Notes: generated from the sequence alone by a model not told the origin. Shown: positions 17,483 through 28,466, numbered from the stretch's first letter. The stretch is DNA of 64,000 nucleotides from Staphylococcus sp. ACRSN (GCF_022346615.1 NZ_JAKRNS010000002.1:124001-188000); one strand, 5' to 3'. Numbers and translations are program-made.

Positions 17483-18727
17483 TTATAATTTGCCAATTAA
17501 CTTACCAATTTTGTATACGAGTGGATGAATTGGTTTAACAAAATCACCAATATATTCATGTACATGCGCATTAAAGCCTTTTTTAAATTGTTGTACACCA
17601 AAGTCTTCGGCATTATCGCTAAAGTCACCGGTAATACCGTAAAAATTATAAGAATCGATATTATGCGCTTTGGCGAATTTAATCATTTCCCACTGCAATT
17701 TGTACGCACCCATATAAGCGTTATACATAGGATTAGATCCACTGGATAAATAATAAACTTCATGATCATTGTATATATAAATCGCAGAAGCTAAGTCTAA
17801 AATAGTACCATCTGTATCAATTGTTTGTTGAGTATCATCTATTTTACGTTGTGTACTATTGATTTGCTGCGTTAATTGCGTGTGCTTGGTTTTTTGCTTT
17901 TTCGAATTAGGACTTTCTTGCAAGGCTTTTTCTACTTCTACTAATTCAGATTGAAGTTCAGCATGCTTTGTTTTTAAACTATCAAGATATTCCTTCAAAT
18001 CAATATAAGCTAATTGTAGAAAAGCATTTCCTTTATAGGCTTTTTGTAAGGCTTCGAAATAGGGTTCATCACGAAATGAAAAACCGTGTTTTTCCTCAGC
18101 CATTTTAAATAATTTGAAAAAACGATTTGTTTCTTCAATAGGTAAAGTAGTAACTTTCACACCCATTTCTTCAGTACGTTTGATATTTCGGCGCGTTTGA
18201 TAATCCATTTCTTTAAGTAATTGGTTAGGTGTTTTATCTTTTAAATCTAAAACAGAATGCCAACGAATCTGGCTTGTTTGAGAGTAACCTACACTATAAC
18301 CTTGATGTTGATATCCTAGTTGATTCAATGTTGGAATTAAACTTCTATTGTCAAAAGACTTTAAAATTTCGCCATCAGCATTGCGTATATTTTCTAATAT
18401 ATATGGATCTAGTAAGACGTAAAGACAGTTATGTTTTTTTAGATACGCTGTAAGTGATTTAAAATAAAAGTCTACAAGTGCGATATTGTTATAATCCATC
18501 ACAGGTCCACGTTGGCTATAAAAATATTTAAAGAACTTTAAAGCTCGTGCTTCGGTAAACATACCGGCAGCAATAACTTCATTATCATCATTTTTTACAC
18601 CAAGAAGATGGGCATCGCCTTGAATTTGATTACGAGAGTTAAAATAAACACGTGTTTGTGTGTAATGAGAAAAGTTATTTTGTGTAAATTTTTCGAACTC
18701 TTCGGGGGTAATATTCACAAATTGCAT
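17483..18727 (-). CDS. fmhA: FemAB-family peptidyltransferase (FmhA-like)
   Basis: Non-ribosomal, tRNA-dependent peptidyltransferase that adds amino acids to the peptidoglycan interpeptide bridge or a related acceptor. It has 414 residues in two GNAT-like domains split by an antiparallel coiled-coil arm at about 245-315 (LKTKHAELQSELVEVEKALQ and SKKQKTKHTQLTQQINSTQR). The opening MQFVNITPEEFEKFTQNNF and the late block AYKLQWEMIKFAKAH follow FemA closely. The place near mdeA/gpmA fits S. aureus fmhA, whose amino-acid specificity is unclear (a serine-incorporation role has been discussed). AAGGAGG precedes the start. It is monocistronic. Confidence 0.82.
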   Translation of the reverse strand: MQFVNITPEEFEKFTQNNFSHYTQTRVYFNSRNQIQGDAHLLGVKNDDNEVIAAGMFTEARALKFFKYFYSQRGPVMDYNNIALVDFYFKSLTAYLKKHNCLYVLLDPYILENIRNADGEILKSFDNRSLIPTLNQLGYQHQGYSVGYSQTSQIRWHSVLDLKDKTPNQLLKEMDYQTRRNIKRTEEMGVKVTTLPIEETNRFFKLFKMAEEKHGFSFRDEPYFEALQKAYKGNAFLQLAYIDLKEYLDSLKTKHAELQSELVEVEKALQESPNSKKQKTKHTQLTQQINSTQRKIDDTQQTIDTDGTILDLASAIYIYNDHEVYYLSSGSNPMYNAYMGAYKLQWEMIKFAKAHNIDSYNFYGITGDFSDNAEDFGVQQFKKGFNAHVHEYIGDFVKPIHPLVYKIGKLIGKL

Positions 18728-18982
18728 ATAGTTTATTTTCCTCCTTAAAAAACCAACTTAAAAATTTCTTATTAAGTTGATTGGCATATAACTATTATAC
18801 CAAATATGAATTGTAATAGCATATTATAAACTAATCATTACAACTAAAGTTTGAGGTATTATAATTAGATAGTTATATGTTAAATTAATATAGAAGAATT
18901 TAAGTATTCATTGTATGATATTATGTACGGATTTAAAATGTATACTAATGTAAGTGTTAAAGGGTAATAGGAGATGTTTTAA

Positions 18983-19357
18983 ATGAAAAAGTTATTCGTT
19001 ATGGCGGTAGCCATTTTAATGATTGCAACTGCTTGTAGTAGTGGCAAATATGCAGATAAAATAGATAAAGCTTCTAATAAACAGCAAAAATATCAAACTC
19101 ATTTACATAAAGACCACAAAGAAGACGTAGATAAGAAATTTGATAAAAAAGAAGCAAATATCTATGTGTTTGATGATGGCAAATATGTAATGATTGCTTA
19201 TAAGCCTTTAAAAAATGATGCTGAAGCACAGTATTTTACTTATCAATTTAAAGATGGTAAAGCAAAATATTTAAAAGCATTTAATTCAAAAGGCTATTAT
19301 CAAAAACATAAAGAAGATGCTGATTATGAAGAAGAGAATATGAACTTAAATGAATAG
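18983..19357 (+). CDS. Small lipoprotein, DUF4467-like (cystatin-like fold)
   Basis: Lipoprotein of 124 residues anchored outside the membrane: lipobox ATAC with Cys18, then a Lys/Asp-rich helix (KYADKIDKASNKQQKYQTHL) and a beta-sheet region (NIYVFDDGKYVMIAYK). This matches my memory of the DUF4467 lipoproteins of staphylococci, but the family call is tentative. Its stop lies 45 bases before the dsbA start without a terminator, so the two are probably cotranscribed. That hints at a role in extracytoplasmic protein folding or quality control. Confidence 0.7.
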   Translation: MKKLFVMAVAILMIATACSSGKYADKIDKASNKQQKYQTHLHKDHKEDVDKKFDKKEANIYVFDDGKYVMIAYKPLKNDAEAQYFTYQFKDGKAKYLKAFNSKGYYQKHKEDADYEEENMNLNE

Positions 19358-19402
19358 TTTATTTTAATGTATGAAACAACAAACGAGGTGTGCACAACAA
19401 AT

Positions 19403-20005
19403 ATGAAAAAACTATGGATGAGTTTGAGCTTGCTAGCATGCATTATATTATTGTCAGCTTGTGGTAACAGTGACAATGTACATAAAGATGATAAAGTAGA
19501 TAAAGATGGAAAAATAAGAATTATCGAGTACGGTGACTTTAAATGCCCATATTGTAAAAAAGTAGAAAATAAAGTTATGCCAAAGTTAAAGCACGAATAC
19601 ATTGATAAAGGAAAAGTTAACTATCAATTTGTAAATATGGCATTTTTAGGAAAAGACTCTATCATTGGTTCCCGCGCTGGACATGCAGTTCAAAGATTAG
19701 CACCAAATTCATATTTAACTTTCCAAAAGTTAATGTTTAAACAACAACCTGACAATGAAAAACCTTGGATTACTACAAAATTAGTAGATAAACAGATAGA
19801 TCAATTGGATATTTCAACAAATACTAAAACAAAAATAAAAAACGACTATAAAAAAGAAAATAGTGAATCTTGGAAGGCAGCTAAAAAAGATAGAAAACAA
19901 TATAAAGAAAATCATATAGATACAGCACCTACAGTATTTATCAATGGAAAAAAAGTAAAAGATCCTTATAAATATAGTAATTATAAGAAATTACTAAATG
20001 AATAG
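19403..20005 (+). CDS. dsbA: DsbA-type thiol:disulfide oxidoreductase lipoprotein
   Basis: Membrane-anchored thioredoxin-fold protein that forms disulfides in exported proteins. It has 200 residues: lipobox LSAC (Cys20), active site CPYC (Cys48 to Cys51) in GDFKCPYCKK, an inserted helical domain, and the cis-Pro loop TAPTVFINGK. S. aureus DsbA has the same layout and is a lipoprotein working without DsbB; no DsbB gene is near here either. The ATG at 19403 is chosen because the lipoprotein signal begins there. GAGGTG is 11-12 bases upstream. An earlier ATG at 19367 adds a polar tail that would break the signal. Confidence 0.9.
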   Translation: MKKLWMSLSLLACIILLSACGNSDNVHKDDKVDKDGKIRIIEYGDFKCPYCKKVENKVMPKLKHEYIDKGKVNYQFVNMAFLGKDSIIGSRAGHAVQRLAPNSYLTFQKLMFKQQPDNEKPWITTKLVDKQIDQLDISTNTKTKIKNDYKKENSESWKAAKKDRKQYKENHIDTAPTVFINGKKVKDPYKYSNYKKLLNE

Positions 20006-20405
20006 TTTAAATAATACATTATTTATGAGTATTGTGGATTGATGATTTAAAACAAGATTTATTTTCTAGGAAAATCTAGTCACGTATTATGGGATATAGA
20101 AAACCAATATGTAAATAGCTATGACAAAGTCTATGATGATGGAGCTTTTGTCATGGCTATTTTTTTATTGTTTTATAGAGGTGGCTTGTATGTTAAGCAT
20201 AGTACTCTAATTTTATTATAGGGTTTATTTACCTTATACAAAGTTTCCTAATTATAAAATAATATTTAAATGAAATAGTTATGATATGCAATGCATTTTA
20301 ATTCGTTGAACTGTGACAAATAGTGCGTTTCTTTATATTAAATCGAAACAATTACGAAAAAAGGATTTGAGCTATTGCTTTTTTTAGGATGTCCGTCTAT
20401 AATTT
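20006..20405. other. Intergenic region between dsbA and the adcA operator, with terminator
   Basis: A terminator at about 20115-20178 (TAGCTATGACAAA pairing with TTTTGTCATGGCTA, then TTTTTTT) ends the dsbA transcript. The rest is AT-rich with no ORF that has a ribosome-binding site. The adcA promoter must lie in the last 100 bases, but I cannot place -35/-10 hexamers with confidence. Confidence 0.6.
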
Positions 20406-20428
20406 TAAATCGTAACGATTACTATTTA
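20406..20428. promoter_or_regulatory. Zur operator of adcA
   Basis: A 23-base palindrome with left arm TAAATCGTAAC and right arm ATTACTATTTA around one G, ending at the AAGGAGG ribosome-binding site. It fits the zinc-responsive Zur box known from staphylococci, so AdcA should be made under zinc starvation. Confidence 0.85.
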
Positions 20429-20439
20429 AGGAGGATTTT

Positions 20440-21978
20440 ATGAAAAAATCATTATACATATTATTTTTAGTTGCAACTATAGTAGTTTTAGCAACTGCCT
20501 GTGGGAAAGGCGATGCAGATGATGACAAGAAGAAGGACAAAATTAAAGTCAATACTACTGTATATCCATTAAAGTCATTTACAGAACAAATTGGTGGCAA
20601 ACACGTATCGGTTAAATCAATTTATCCGGCGGGTACAGATTTACATGACTATGAACCAACACAAAAAGATATTATTAATACTAATAAATCTGACCTGTTT
20701 ATTTATACAGGGGATAATCTAGACCCTGTTTCGAAGAAAATAGCGAAAACGATTAAAGATAAAGATAAAAAATTATCTTTAGAAGAGAAATTAGATATGT
20801 CTCAACTATTAACAGATCAACATCACCATGAAGGTGAGGAAAGTGAACATGAACATCATCACCATCATCACGGAGGTTATGATCCACATGTTTGGTTAGA
20901 TACTAAATTTGACCAAACATTTGCTAAAGAAATTAAAGATGAATTAGTTAAAAAAGATCCAAAGCATAAAGCTTATTATGAAAAAAATTATAAAAAATTG
21001 AACAAAGATCTTGAGAAAATTGATAGTAAAATGAAAGAAACAGTTAAAGGTAAAGAAGGTAGTACGATCTTTATTTCACATGAATCTATTGGGTATTTAG
21101 CAGAACGTTATGGTTTTGTACAAAAAGGAGTTCAAAACATGAACGCAGAAGATCCTTCTCAAAAAGATTTAACTAAAATTGTGAAGGAAATAAAAAGCTC
21201 TGGTGCGAAATATATATTATATGAAGACAATGTTTCACATAAAGTAACAGATACAATACGTAAAGAAACATCTGCGAAACCACTAAAATTTTATAATATG
21301 GAATCTATGACTAAAGAACAAACGAAAGATGATAACATTTCTTTCCAATCACTTATGAATAATAATATTAAGCAAATTGGTAAAGCTTTAAATCCAAAGG
21401 TTAAAACAACTACGTCGGACAATGATGAAAAACATGAGAAAGCTATATCTGATGGTTATTTTAAAGATAATCAAATAAAAGATAGAGCATTATCTGATTA
21501 TAATGGGAATTGGAAATCAGTTTATCCTTTATTGAAAGATGGAACGTTAGACGCTGTTATGAAACATAAAGCTAAAGAAGATGATTCTATGAGTGAAAAA
21601 GAATACAAAGATTATTATGAAAAAGGATATAAAACAAATGTAGATAATATTAAAATAGCTGATAATGTAATTACATTTACTAAGAACGGAAAGACTGTTG
21701 AAGGACAGTATGATTATGATGGTAAAGAAGTCTTGAAATATGACAAAGGTAATCGTGGTGTCAGATTTACTTTTAAATTAAAAGGGGAATCTAACCAAGA
21801 CTTGCCTAAGTACGTACAATTTAGTGATCATAATATAGCACCAAAGAAAGCAGCACATTTCCATATTTTCATGGGTAACGATAAACAAAAATTATTAAAA
21901 GAAGTAGATAATTGGCCTACGTACTATCCTGCAAATCAAAAAGATGATGAAGTTAAGGAAGATATGCTAGCACATTAA
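20440..21978 (+). CDS. adcA: Zinc-binding lipoprotein AdcA with C-terminal ZinT domain
   Basis: Captures extracellular Zn2+ for the AdcBC(ZnuBC) transporter, whose genes are not adjacent. It has 512 residues: lipobox ATAC (Cys21); cluster A-I solute-binding domain to about residue 320, with a His/Glu-rich metal loop at about 127-146 and YDPHVWLD; then a ZinT domain from about 330 (YFKDNQIKDRALSDYNGNWK) to the end, with the His motif KKAAHFHIFMG. The fusion of both domains is the usual AdcA form. A Zur box lies immediately upstream. It is monocistronic; the 156 bases to the next gene show no strong terminator. Confidence 0.93.
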   Translation: MKKSLYILFLVATIVVLATACGKGDADDDKKKDKIKVNTTVYPLKSFTEQIGGKHVSVKSIYPAGTDLHDYEPTQKDIINTNKSDLFIYTGDNLDPVSKKIAKTIKDKDKKLSLEEKLDMSQLLTDQHHHEGEESEHEHHHHHHGGYDPHVWLDTKFDQTFAKEIKDELVKKDPKHKAYYEKNYKKLNKDLEKIDSKMKETVKGKEGSTIFISHESIGYLAERYGFVQKGVQNMNAEDPSQKDLTKIVKEIKSSGAKYILYEDNVSHKVTDTIRKETSAKPLKFYNMESMTKEQTKDDNISFQSLMNNNIKQIGKALNPKVKTTTSDNDEKHEKAISDGYFKDNQIKDRALSDYNGNWKSVYPLLKDGTLDAVMKHKAKEDDSMSEKEYKDYYEKGYKTNVDNIKIADNVITFTKNGKTVEGQYDYDGKEVLKYDKGNRGVRFTFKLKGESNQDLPKYVQFSDHNIAPKKAAHFHIFMGNDKQKLLKEVDNWPTYYPANQKDDEVKEDMLAH

Positions 21979-22134
21979 ATGATTGTAATTTAACTGTTAA
22001 ATGTATTGGTGTTATATGAGTAAAAAGTTGATAAAAGGGAATAAAAAATATCAACAGAGAATGAGCATTAATTTTGATATAATAAATATACTTGGTATAA
22101 TAAATGTATCTTAATAACTTTGGAGGTATGATGT

Positions 22135-22650
22135 ATGACAACTTTTAACTTTGATCCAGCACATTCAGCAATTGAATTTTCAATTAAACACTTGGTTATT
22201 TCAAATGTGAAAGGTAGATTTAATGAATTCGATGCAAAGGCAGATGGAGATATCAATGATTTAAGCACACTTAAAGGTGAATTTACTATCAATGTAGATT
22301 CAATCGACACTCGTGTTGCTGATCGTGATGCACATTTAAAAGGTGAAGATTTCTTTGATGTTGCAAATTACCCTGAAATTAAATTTGTAATTACAAATAC
22401 AAATGACAATACTGTAACAGGTGATTTAACAATTAAGGGTGAAACACAACAAGAAACATTTGATTTATCATATGAAGGTAAAAGTAAAAACCCAATGAAT
22501 GGTGCAGAAACAGTTGGATTTATTATTAACGGATCAGTAGATCGTGATAAATATGGTATTACATTTAATCAACCATTAGAAACAGGTGGACTCATGTTAG
22601 GTAAAGAAGTTCATTTCCAAGTAAGCTTAGAATTTGCTCTTGAAGATTAA
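22135..22650 (+). CDS. YceI-family lipid-binding protein (cytoplasmic form)
   Basis: Lipocalin-like beta-barrel protein of 171 residues that binds polyisoprenoid-type lipids in studied relatives. The start TTFNFDPAHSAIEFSIKHLVISNVKGRF and the block DAHLKGEDFFDVANYPEIKF are diagnostic. There is no signal peptide, so the protein stays in the cytoplasm, as in other staphylococci. GGAGGT precedes the ATG. It is monocistronic with a strong terminator. Confidence 0.9.
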   Translation: MTTFNFDPAHSAIEFSIKHLVISNVKGRFNEFDAKADGDINDLSTLKGEFTINVDSIDTRVADRDAHLKGEDFFDVANYPEIKFVITNTNDNTVTGDLTIKGETQQETFDLSYEGKSKNPMNGAETVGFIINGSVDRDKYGITFNQPLETGGLMLGKEVHFQVSLEFALED

Positions 22651-22669
22651 TAAATAAGTAATTGCTTTT

Positions 22670-22717
22670 TAAGACGGCTTATAACTATTTCGTATAGTTA
22701 TAAGTCGTCTTTTTTGT
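22670..22717 (+). terminator. Terminator after the YceI gene
   Basis: AAGACGGCTTATAACTAT pairs with ATAGTTATAAGTCGTCTT around TTCGT and is followed by TTTTT. Confidence 0.92.
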
Positions 22718-22801
22718 GCAACCGCTTTTAAGTTTTGTACACTATGAAAATGTTAAATAGCAATAGTTTGGGTATAAGTTATTTAAGAAAGGGGAGATAG
22801 A

Positions 22802-23395
22802 ATGGGAATGGACTTGCCAAAAATAGGTAAACCAGCAACTCGTGCATTGAATGCATATGGCATATCAAGTTTGGAAGACGTTGCACACTATAATAAAACG
22901 ACATTGTTAGATATTCATGGTGTTGGACCGAAAGCAATTAAATTATTAGAAGAAGCGCTCAAAAACCAGGGTTTGCATTTTAAAAATATAACCGGAGAAG
23001 GTTTACCTTTTGAGCTTATTGGTGATCTACAATGCGATAATGCTCCAAAAAGGCGAATGATGTTTGATTTTTTAATTGCATCAGCTCAATGTGATAAAGA
23101 AAAGTTAGATTCGGTATTAAGTAAAAATTTTATATGGAAAGTACCTAATGCATTTGAATTGAATGGTGTGGAAGAATTTTATAATGAGTTGCGTGAACAT
23201 CAAGTAGATATTAAGCATATAGTTATAAATGATACTATTTCACATGGAAAAATAGGTTCTATGCACGGCGAGCAATTGCAAAGTGATGGTTCTAAATTAT
23301 GGTTCGCAGATTTCTTTGAATTTGAAAATCATAAGAAAGATGCCAAGATTAAAACAGTGACATCCTATGTAATTATGAATGAAGGAGAATCTTAA
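22802..23395 (+). CDS. Helix-hairpin-helix plus NTF2-like (SnoaL-type) two-domain protein
   Basis: Cytosolic protein of 197 residues with unknown function. Residues 1 to about 60 are a helix-hairpin-helix segment (LPKIGKPATRALNAYGISS and LLDIHGVGPKAIKLLEEAL), as in RNA-polymerase-alpha-C-terminal-like or DNA-binding modules. Residues about 80-197 look like an NTF2/SnoaL fold (MMFDFLIASAQCDKEKLDS, FIWKVPNAFELNGVEEFY). An enzyme-like pocket joined to a nucleic-acid-type domain is unusual. The stop lies 1 base before the next ATG, so the gene is translationally linked to the SRPBCC gene. Confidence 0.7.
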   Translation: MGMDLPKIGKPATRALNAYGISSLEDVAHYNKTTLLDIHGVGPKAIKLLEEALKNQGLHFKNITGEGLPFELIGDLQCDNAPKRRMMFDFLIASAQCDKEKLDSVLSKNFIWKVPNAFELNGVEEFYNELREHQVDIKHIVINDTISHGKIGSMHGEQLQSDGSKLWFADFFEFENHKKDAKIKTVTSYVIMNEGES

Positions 23396-23396
23396 T

Positions 23397-23870
23397 ATGA
23401 GTATTAAAGTAGATAATAATAAAATTATTTTCACAAGAACTTTTAATACAACAGTTGAAAATGTGTTTAAATCCTATACAGATGAACAGTTATTTAAATC
23501 TTGGTTTCATCCAGAAGGTGGTTCAACTGAAATATTTAAGTTTGATGTAAGGGGTGGTGGAGATGCATTTTTTGCAATTCATACATCAGAAGGAACGAGC
23601 TATACTGTAACGAAATATAACAAAGTTGTAGCTCCTTCAACTATTGATTATTTTGATTATTTTGCAGATAGTGAAGGTAATATAAATAAAAATATGGCAG
23701 GTATGCATAATATAATCAACTTAAATCAAATTAATAAAGATGAAACAGAAATTGAATCGGTATCAGTGTTACCAGATGCCCAATCAGCTCAAGATTTATT
23801 AAATATGGGAGTTGAAGCGGGTATGAATAGTACTTTTGATAATTTAGAGAAGTTAATTGTGACATTATAA
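23397..23870 (+). CDS. SRPBCC/AHSA1-family protein
   Basis: START-like fold of 158 residues. The opening IIFTRTFNTTVENVFKSYTDEQLFKSWFHPEGG is the classic AHSA1 pattern (family of the Hsp90 activator Aha1 C-terminal domain), and the C-terminal helix NMGVEAGMNSTFDNLEKLIV caps the pocket. Bacterial members bind small hydrophobic ligands; none is known here. The ATG at 23397 has GAAGGAG 7 bases upstream, inside the end of the previous gene, so the two form one operon. Confidence 0.8.
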   Translation: MSIKVDNNKIIFTRTFNTTVENVFKSYTDEQLFKSWFHPEGGSTEIFKFDVRGGGDAFFAIHTSEGTSYTVTKYNKVVAPSTIDYFDYFADSEGNINKNMAGMHNIINLNQINKDETEIESVSVLPDAQSAQDLLNMGVEAGMNSTFDNLEKLIVTL

Positions 23871-23949
23871 ATGTCAAAAATATGTTAAAAATATAAGGCC
23901 TCTTTTTTTACTATTATGGATATAATAGAAATGAAAAGAGGTGAGTGCT

Positions 23950-24132
23950 TTGAATAAACGTTATGTTAAAGTTTTATTTCTTTATTCATTCAGTACTTTA
24001 ATACCAACCTTATTATTAAATGAGAAATGTATGAGTAATCATGGATTAAAATGGTTTATGCGTACATTAGCAGGTTATGGTATTTTTGCATATGGTTTAA
24101 AGGTTTTAAGTAAATTTAAAGCCAACGCATAA
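23950..24132 (+). CDS. Small membrane protein, 60 residues
   Basis: Unrecognized small protein with TTG start at 23950, since AGAGGTGA lies 6 bases upstream. Two hydrophobic segments (VLFLYSFSTLIPTLLL and TLAGYGIFAYGLKVL) are joined by a basic loop, suggesting a two-helix membrane protein. It follows the SRPBCC gene after 79 bases that contain a TATAAT (23921-23926), so it may have its own promoter. A bidirectional terminator follows. Confidence 0.6.
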   Translation: MNKRYVKVLFLYSFSTLIPTLLLNEKCMSNHGLKWFMRTLAGYGIFAYGLKVLSKFKANA

Positions 24133-24195
24133 TATGTAGTTATGTAACGCGCAGTAATGTAACACAAACTGTATATTAGATATTTATATTGATAA

Positions 24196-24236
24196 AAACA
24201 ACCCATTCAGTACATACCCTGAATGGGTTGTTTTAA
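24196..24236. terminator. Bidirectional terminator between the small membrane protein gene and bglA
   Basis: AAACAACCCATTCAG pairs with CTGAATGGGTTGTTT. A and T runs on both sides serve the convergent genes. Confidence 0.9.
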
Positions 24237-24237
24237 A

Positions 24238-25698
<1,461 letters not shown>

Positions 25699-25704
25699 TT
25701 AGTT

Positions 25705-27597
25705 TTATTTACTAATAACTGTCATTAGTTCGTCATCTACATTTCCGTTATCAGGTATGTTTAATATTATTTCTTCAAATTCAGAAGAATTCGTAATAAT
25801 AATCGGAATTACAGTATCGTAACCTTGTTGTTCAATGTGTGATTTATCAAAATGTATTAATTCTTGATTAACTTTGATATGATCATTTTCTTTAACATGT
25901 AATTCAAAGCCTTCACCGTTCAATTGTACGGTATCCAAGCCTACATGTATCAATAGTTCAACACCATTTGAAGACGTAATGCCAATTGCATGTTTACTTG
26001 GCGCAATCATGCTGACGACACCTTCGATAGGAGAGACAATTGTCGTATCACTCGGTTTAATTGCTAAACCTTGTCCCATCATGCCTTGTGCAAAAATAGG
26101 GTCGTTAACTTCGGATAATGGAATAGCGTAACCTTGGATTGGTGCATGAATAATTGTTTCTAAGTTGTCATCTCGAATGACAGAATTATTATTTGAGTTA
26201 GTCGTTGATGCATCAACATCTTCTGTTGTATCATCTCCATAACCAAATATTTGAATAAGTACAATTGGTAAGATAATCGCAATTGCACTACCAATCAATA
26301 TCCCCCATATAGATGTAGGATTATCACTACTATAGCCATTGACTACTGTGATAGGACCAGGCAAACCAGCATATGCATAGTATTTTGGATTAAAGAAACT
26401 TGCTACAAATGCGCCAATTGCCCCACTAATACAAGCGATAATAAAAGGCTTTTTAAATCGTATATTAACACCATACATAGCTGGTTCCGTAATACCAAAG
26501 ATTGCTGTGATACCTGCAGAGGATGCAACACGTTTGATTTCTGTGCGTTTCGTTTTGATCAATACACCGATAACTGCTCCGAATTGTGAGATGACGGCAA
26601 TTGTTTGAAATGCCTGGAAAGCATCACTTTTATGCTGTTCAAAATTGGCCAATATAACTGGTGTAATTCCCCAATGAACTCCGAATATTACAAATACTTG
26701 CCAAAAGCCACCAATTAAAGCACCTGCTAACCATGGTGCAACAGCAACAAGATAATTAAAGCCTCCTGCAATTCCATGAGCGGCTAATGTTGAGATAGGA
26801 CCTATGATTAAAAGAGTTAGTGGCACCATGATAACAATACTAAAAAATGGAGTGAATAAAGGTTTAACTACATCATGAATCCATTTATTCAAATACTTTT
26901 CTACGTAAGAAAGGATCCACACCAATAATAGAGGTGGGAGGACTGATGACGTATAACTAGTTTCTGTCAAAGGAATACCAAATAAACTTACGCTTTCACC
27001 ATGTTGTATTTTGCTGACAATACCGGTTAAGTCAGGGCTAACAAGTGCTGCAGCACAGGCTACTGCGATATACATATTTACATTAAAATGTCTTGAAGCG
27101 GTTATTGCGATAAAGATGGGTAAGAAAGTAAAGGGTGCCCAGGATATAAAATTGAATACTTCATATGTTCCAGTCTGTTTAAATGCGGGCGCTATAAGAT
27201 TTATAACGATGAGCAAACCTTGGAGGATTCCGGCAGCAGCCAATATATAGATGAAAGGTGCAAATACTGCTGACATCGTTGCTACAATTCGGTTAACGAT
27301 GGTGCCTTTATTTTCCTGTTCAGAGTTTGAATTTTCACTTGAAGTATCTCCCAACAATGCTTCAAATGATTTATAGACCTCACCGACATTATTCCCAATA
27401 ACGACTTGGAATTGACCATTATTTTCTACAACGGTAACGACGCCGTCTATGTCGGAAACTTTTTTGTGGGCATCAGGTATAGATCGTTTTAGTACTAAAC
27501 GCAATCTCGTTGCACAGTGTGTACTGTTGACAAGGTTTTCTTCACCACCAACAGCGTCTAGCACTTGCTGAGCTAATAATTGGTTTTTATCTGCCAT
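25705..27597 (-). CDS. bglP: PTS beta-glucoside transporter, EIIBCA
   Basis: Imports and phosphorylates beta-glucosides using phosphoenolpyruvate via HPr. It has 630 residues with domains in order EIIB (phosphorylated Cys28 in [11 protein letters not shown]), EIIC (about 100-450; ITPVILANFEQHKSDAFQAF and GITEPAMYGV) and EIIA (phosphorylated His near 549 in LLIHVGLDTVQLNG). The complete EIIA means no separate EIIA gene is needed. The ATG at 27597 has AAGGAG 9 bases upstream. It is divergent from the GntR gene, with a palindromic operator and a cre-like site in between. Confidence 0.92.
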   Translation of the reverse strand: MADKNQLLAQQVLDAVGGEENLVNSTHCATRLRLVLKRSIPDAHKKVSDIDGVVTVVENNGQFQVVIGNNVGEVYKSFEALLGDTSSENSNSEQENKGTIVNRIVATMSAVFAPFIYILAAAGILQGLLIVINLIAPAFKQTGTYEVFNFISWAPFTFLPIFIAITASRHFNVNMYIAVACAAALVSPDLTGIVSKIQHGESVSLFGIPLTETSYTSSVLPPLLLVWILSYVEKYLNKWIHDVVKPLFTPFFSIVIMVPLTLLIIGPISTLAAHGIAGGFNYLVAVAPWLAGALIGGFWQVFVIFGVHWGITPVILANFEQHKSDAFQAFQTIAVISQFGAVIGVLIKTKRTEIKRVASSAGITAIFGITEPAMYGVNIRFKKPFIIACISGAIGAFVASFFNPKYYAYAGLPGPITVVNGYSSDNPTSIWGILIGSAIAIILPIVLIQIFGYGDDTTEDVDASTTNSNNNSVIRDDNLETIIHAPIQGYAIPLSEVNDPIFAQGMMGQGLAIKPSDTTIVSPIEGVVSMIAPSKHAIGITSSNGVELLIHVGLDTVQLNGEGFELHVKENDHIKVNQELIHFDKSHIEQQGYDTVIPIIITNSSEFEEIILNIPDNGNVDDELMTVISK

Positions 27598-27636
27598 TCT
27601 AAACAACTCCTTTTTCTAAAAATTCATCACATAATA

Positions 27637-27675
27637 TGTAAGCGATTTATTTCATTATAATTATACCGGTATAAT
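27637..27675. promoter_or_regulatory. Operator palindrome and cre-like site of the bgl locus
   Basis: ATTATACCGGTATAAT at 27660-27675 is a perfect 16-base palindrome between bglP and the GntR gene, the likely operator of that repressor. TGTAAGCGATTTAT at 27637-27650 resembles a CcpA cre site with mismatches at its end. Both lie 40-80 bases upstream of bglP. Confidence 0.7.
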
Positions 27676-27764
27676 TTGTAAAGACCCTAACAAAATAATT
27701 GTATATATGTTAAAATATAGTTCATGTTATAATAATTTGAATTAATCGTAAGAGGGGTAGGCCA

Positions 27765-28466
27765 ATGCTCAAATATGAACAAATTGCATTACAAATTAAT
27801 ACATTTATCAGTGAAGGTCATTTTCAAGCTGGAGATAAATTACCTAGTGTAGAAGCTTTAAAAGAAAAATATAATGTAAGTAAAAGTACAATCATTAAGG
27901 CGCTAGAAGCTTTAGAGAAAAAAGGAAGTATATATTTAGCACGTGGAAGTGGGATATATGTTCGTAATCAAAAAAGAGATGGCTATTTGAATTTATTTTC
28001 ATCAAGTGGATTTAGCGATGAAATTGTTGGACATTCTGTAACGAATCATGTGATTAGAGTAGATGAAGTACCAGCTCCAGAGGAAGTGCGTCAGAAATTA
28101 AAGCTTAATGAAGGTACTGAGGTTTATGTTCTAGAACGAATTGTTCATATAGATGGTAACGTATTATGTTATGAAAAATCGTATTTCAATAAGGACATTG
28201 TATTATATCTTGATACTTCTATTGCTGAAGGTTCTATTTTCAGATACTTAGAAAAAAATTTGAAAGTTAAAATTGGGTTTTCGGATATTTATTTCACAGT
28301 AGATAAATTAGATATCGATGAAGCTTCATTGCTTAATCTATCAGCATCAGATCCATGTTTGAGATATGAACAAATTTTTTACACAACTACTGGTATTCCT
28401 TTTGATTGTTCTCAATTGTTATACCATTATGAAAATGCTCATTTTTATATACCTTCACAAAAATAA
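27765..28466 (+). CDS. GntR-family (HutC/UTRA) transcriptional repressor of the bgl operon
   Basis: DNA-binding regulator of 233 residues. A winged helix at about 5-70 (FQAGDKLPSVEALKEKYNVSKSTI) is followed by a UTRA ligand domain at about 85-230 (LERIVHIDGNVLCYEKSYF). Relatives such as TreR and GmuR respond to phosphorylated sugars. It is divergent from bglP-bglA and shares the palindrome at 27660, so it probably represses them until the phospho-beta-glucoside appears. GAGGGG precedes the ATG. Confidence 0.88.
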   Translation: MLKYEQIALQINTFISEGHFQAGDKLPSVEALKEKYNVSKSTIIKALEALEKKGSIYLARGSGIYVRNQKRDGYLNLFSSSGFSDEIVGHSVTNHVIRVDEVPAPEEVRQKLKLNEGTEVYVLERIVHIDGNVLCYEKSYFNKDIVLYLDTSIAEGSIFRYLEKNLKVKIGFSDIYFTVDKLDIDEASLLNLSASDPCLRYEQIFYTTTGIPFDCSQLLYHYENAHFYIPSQK

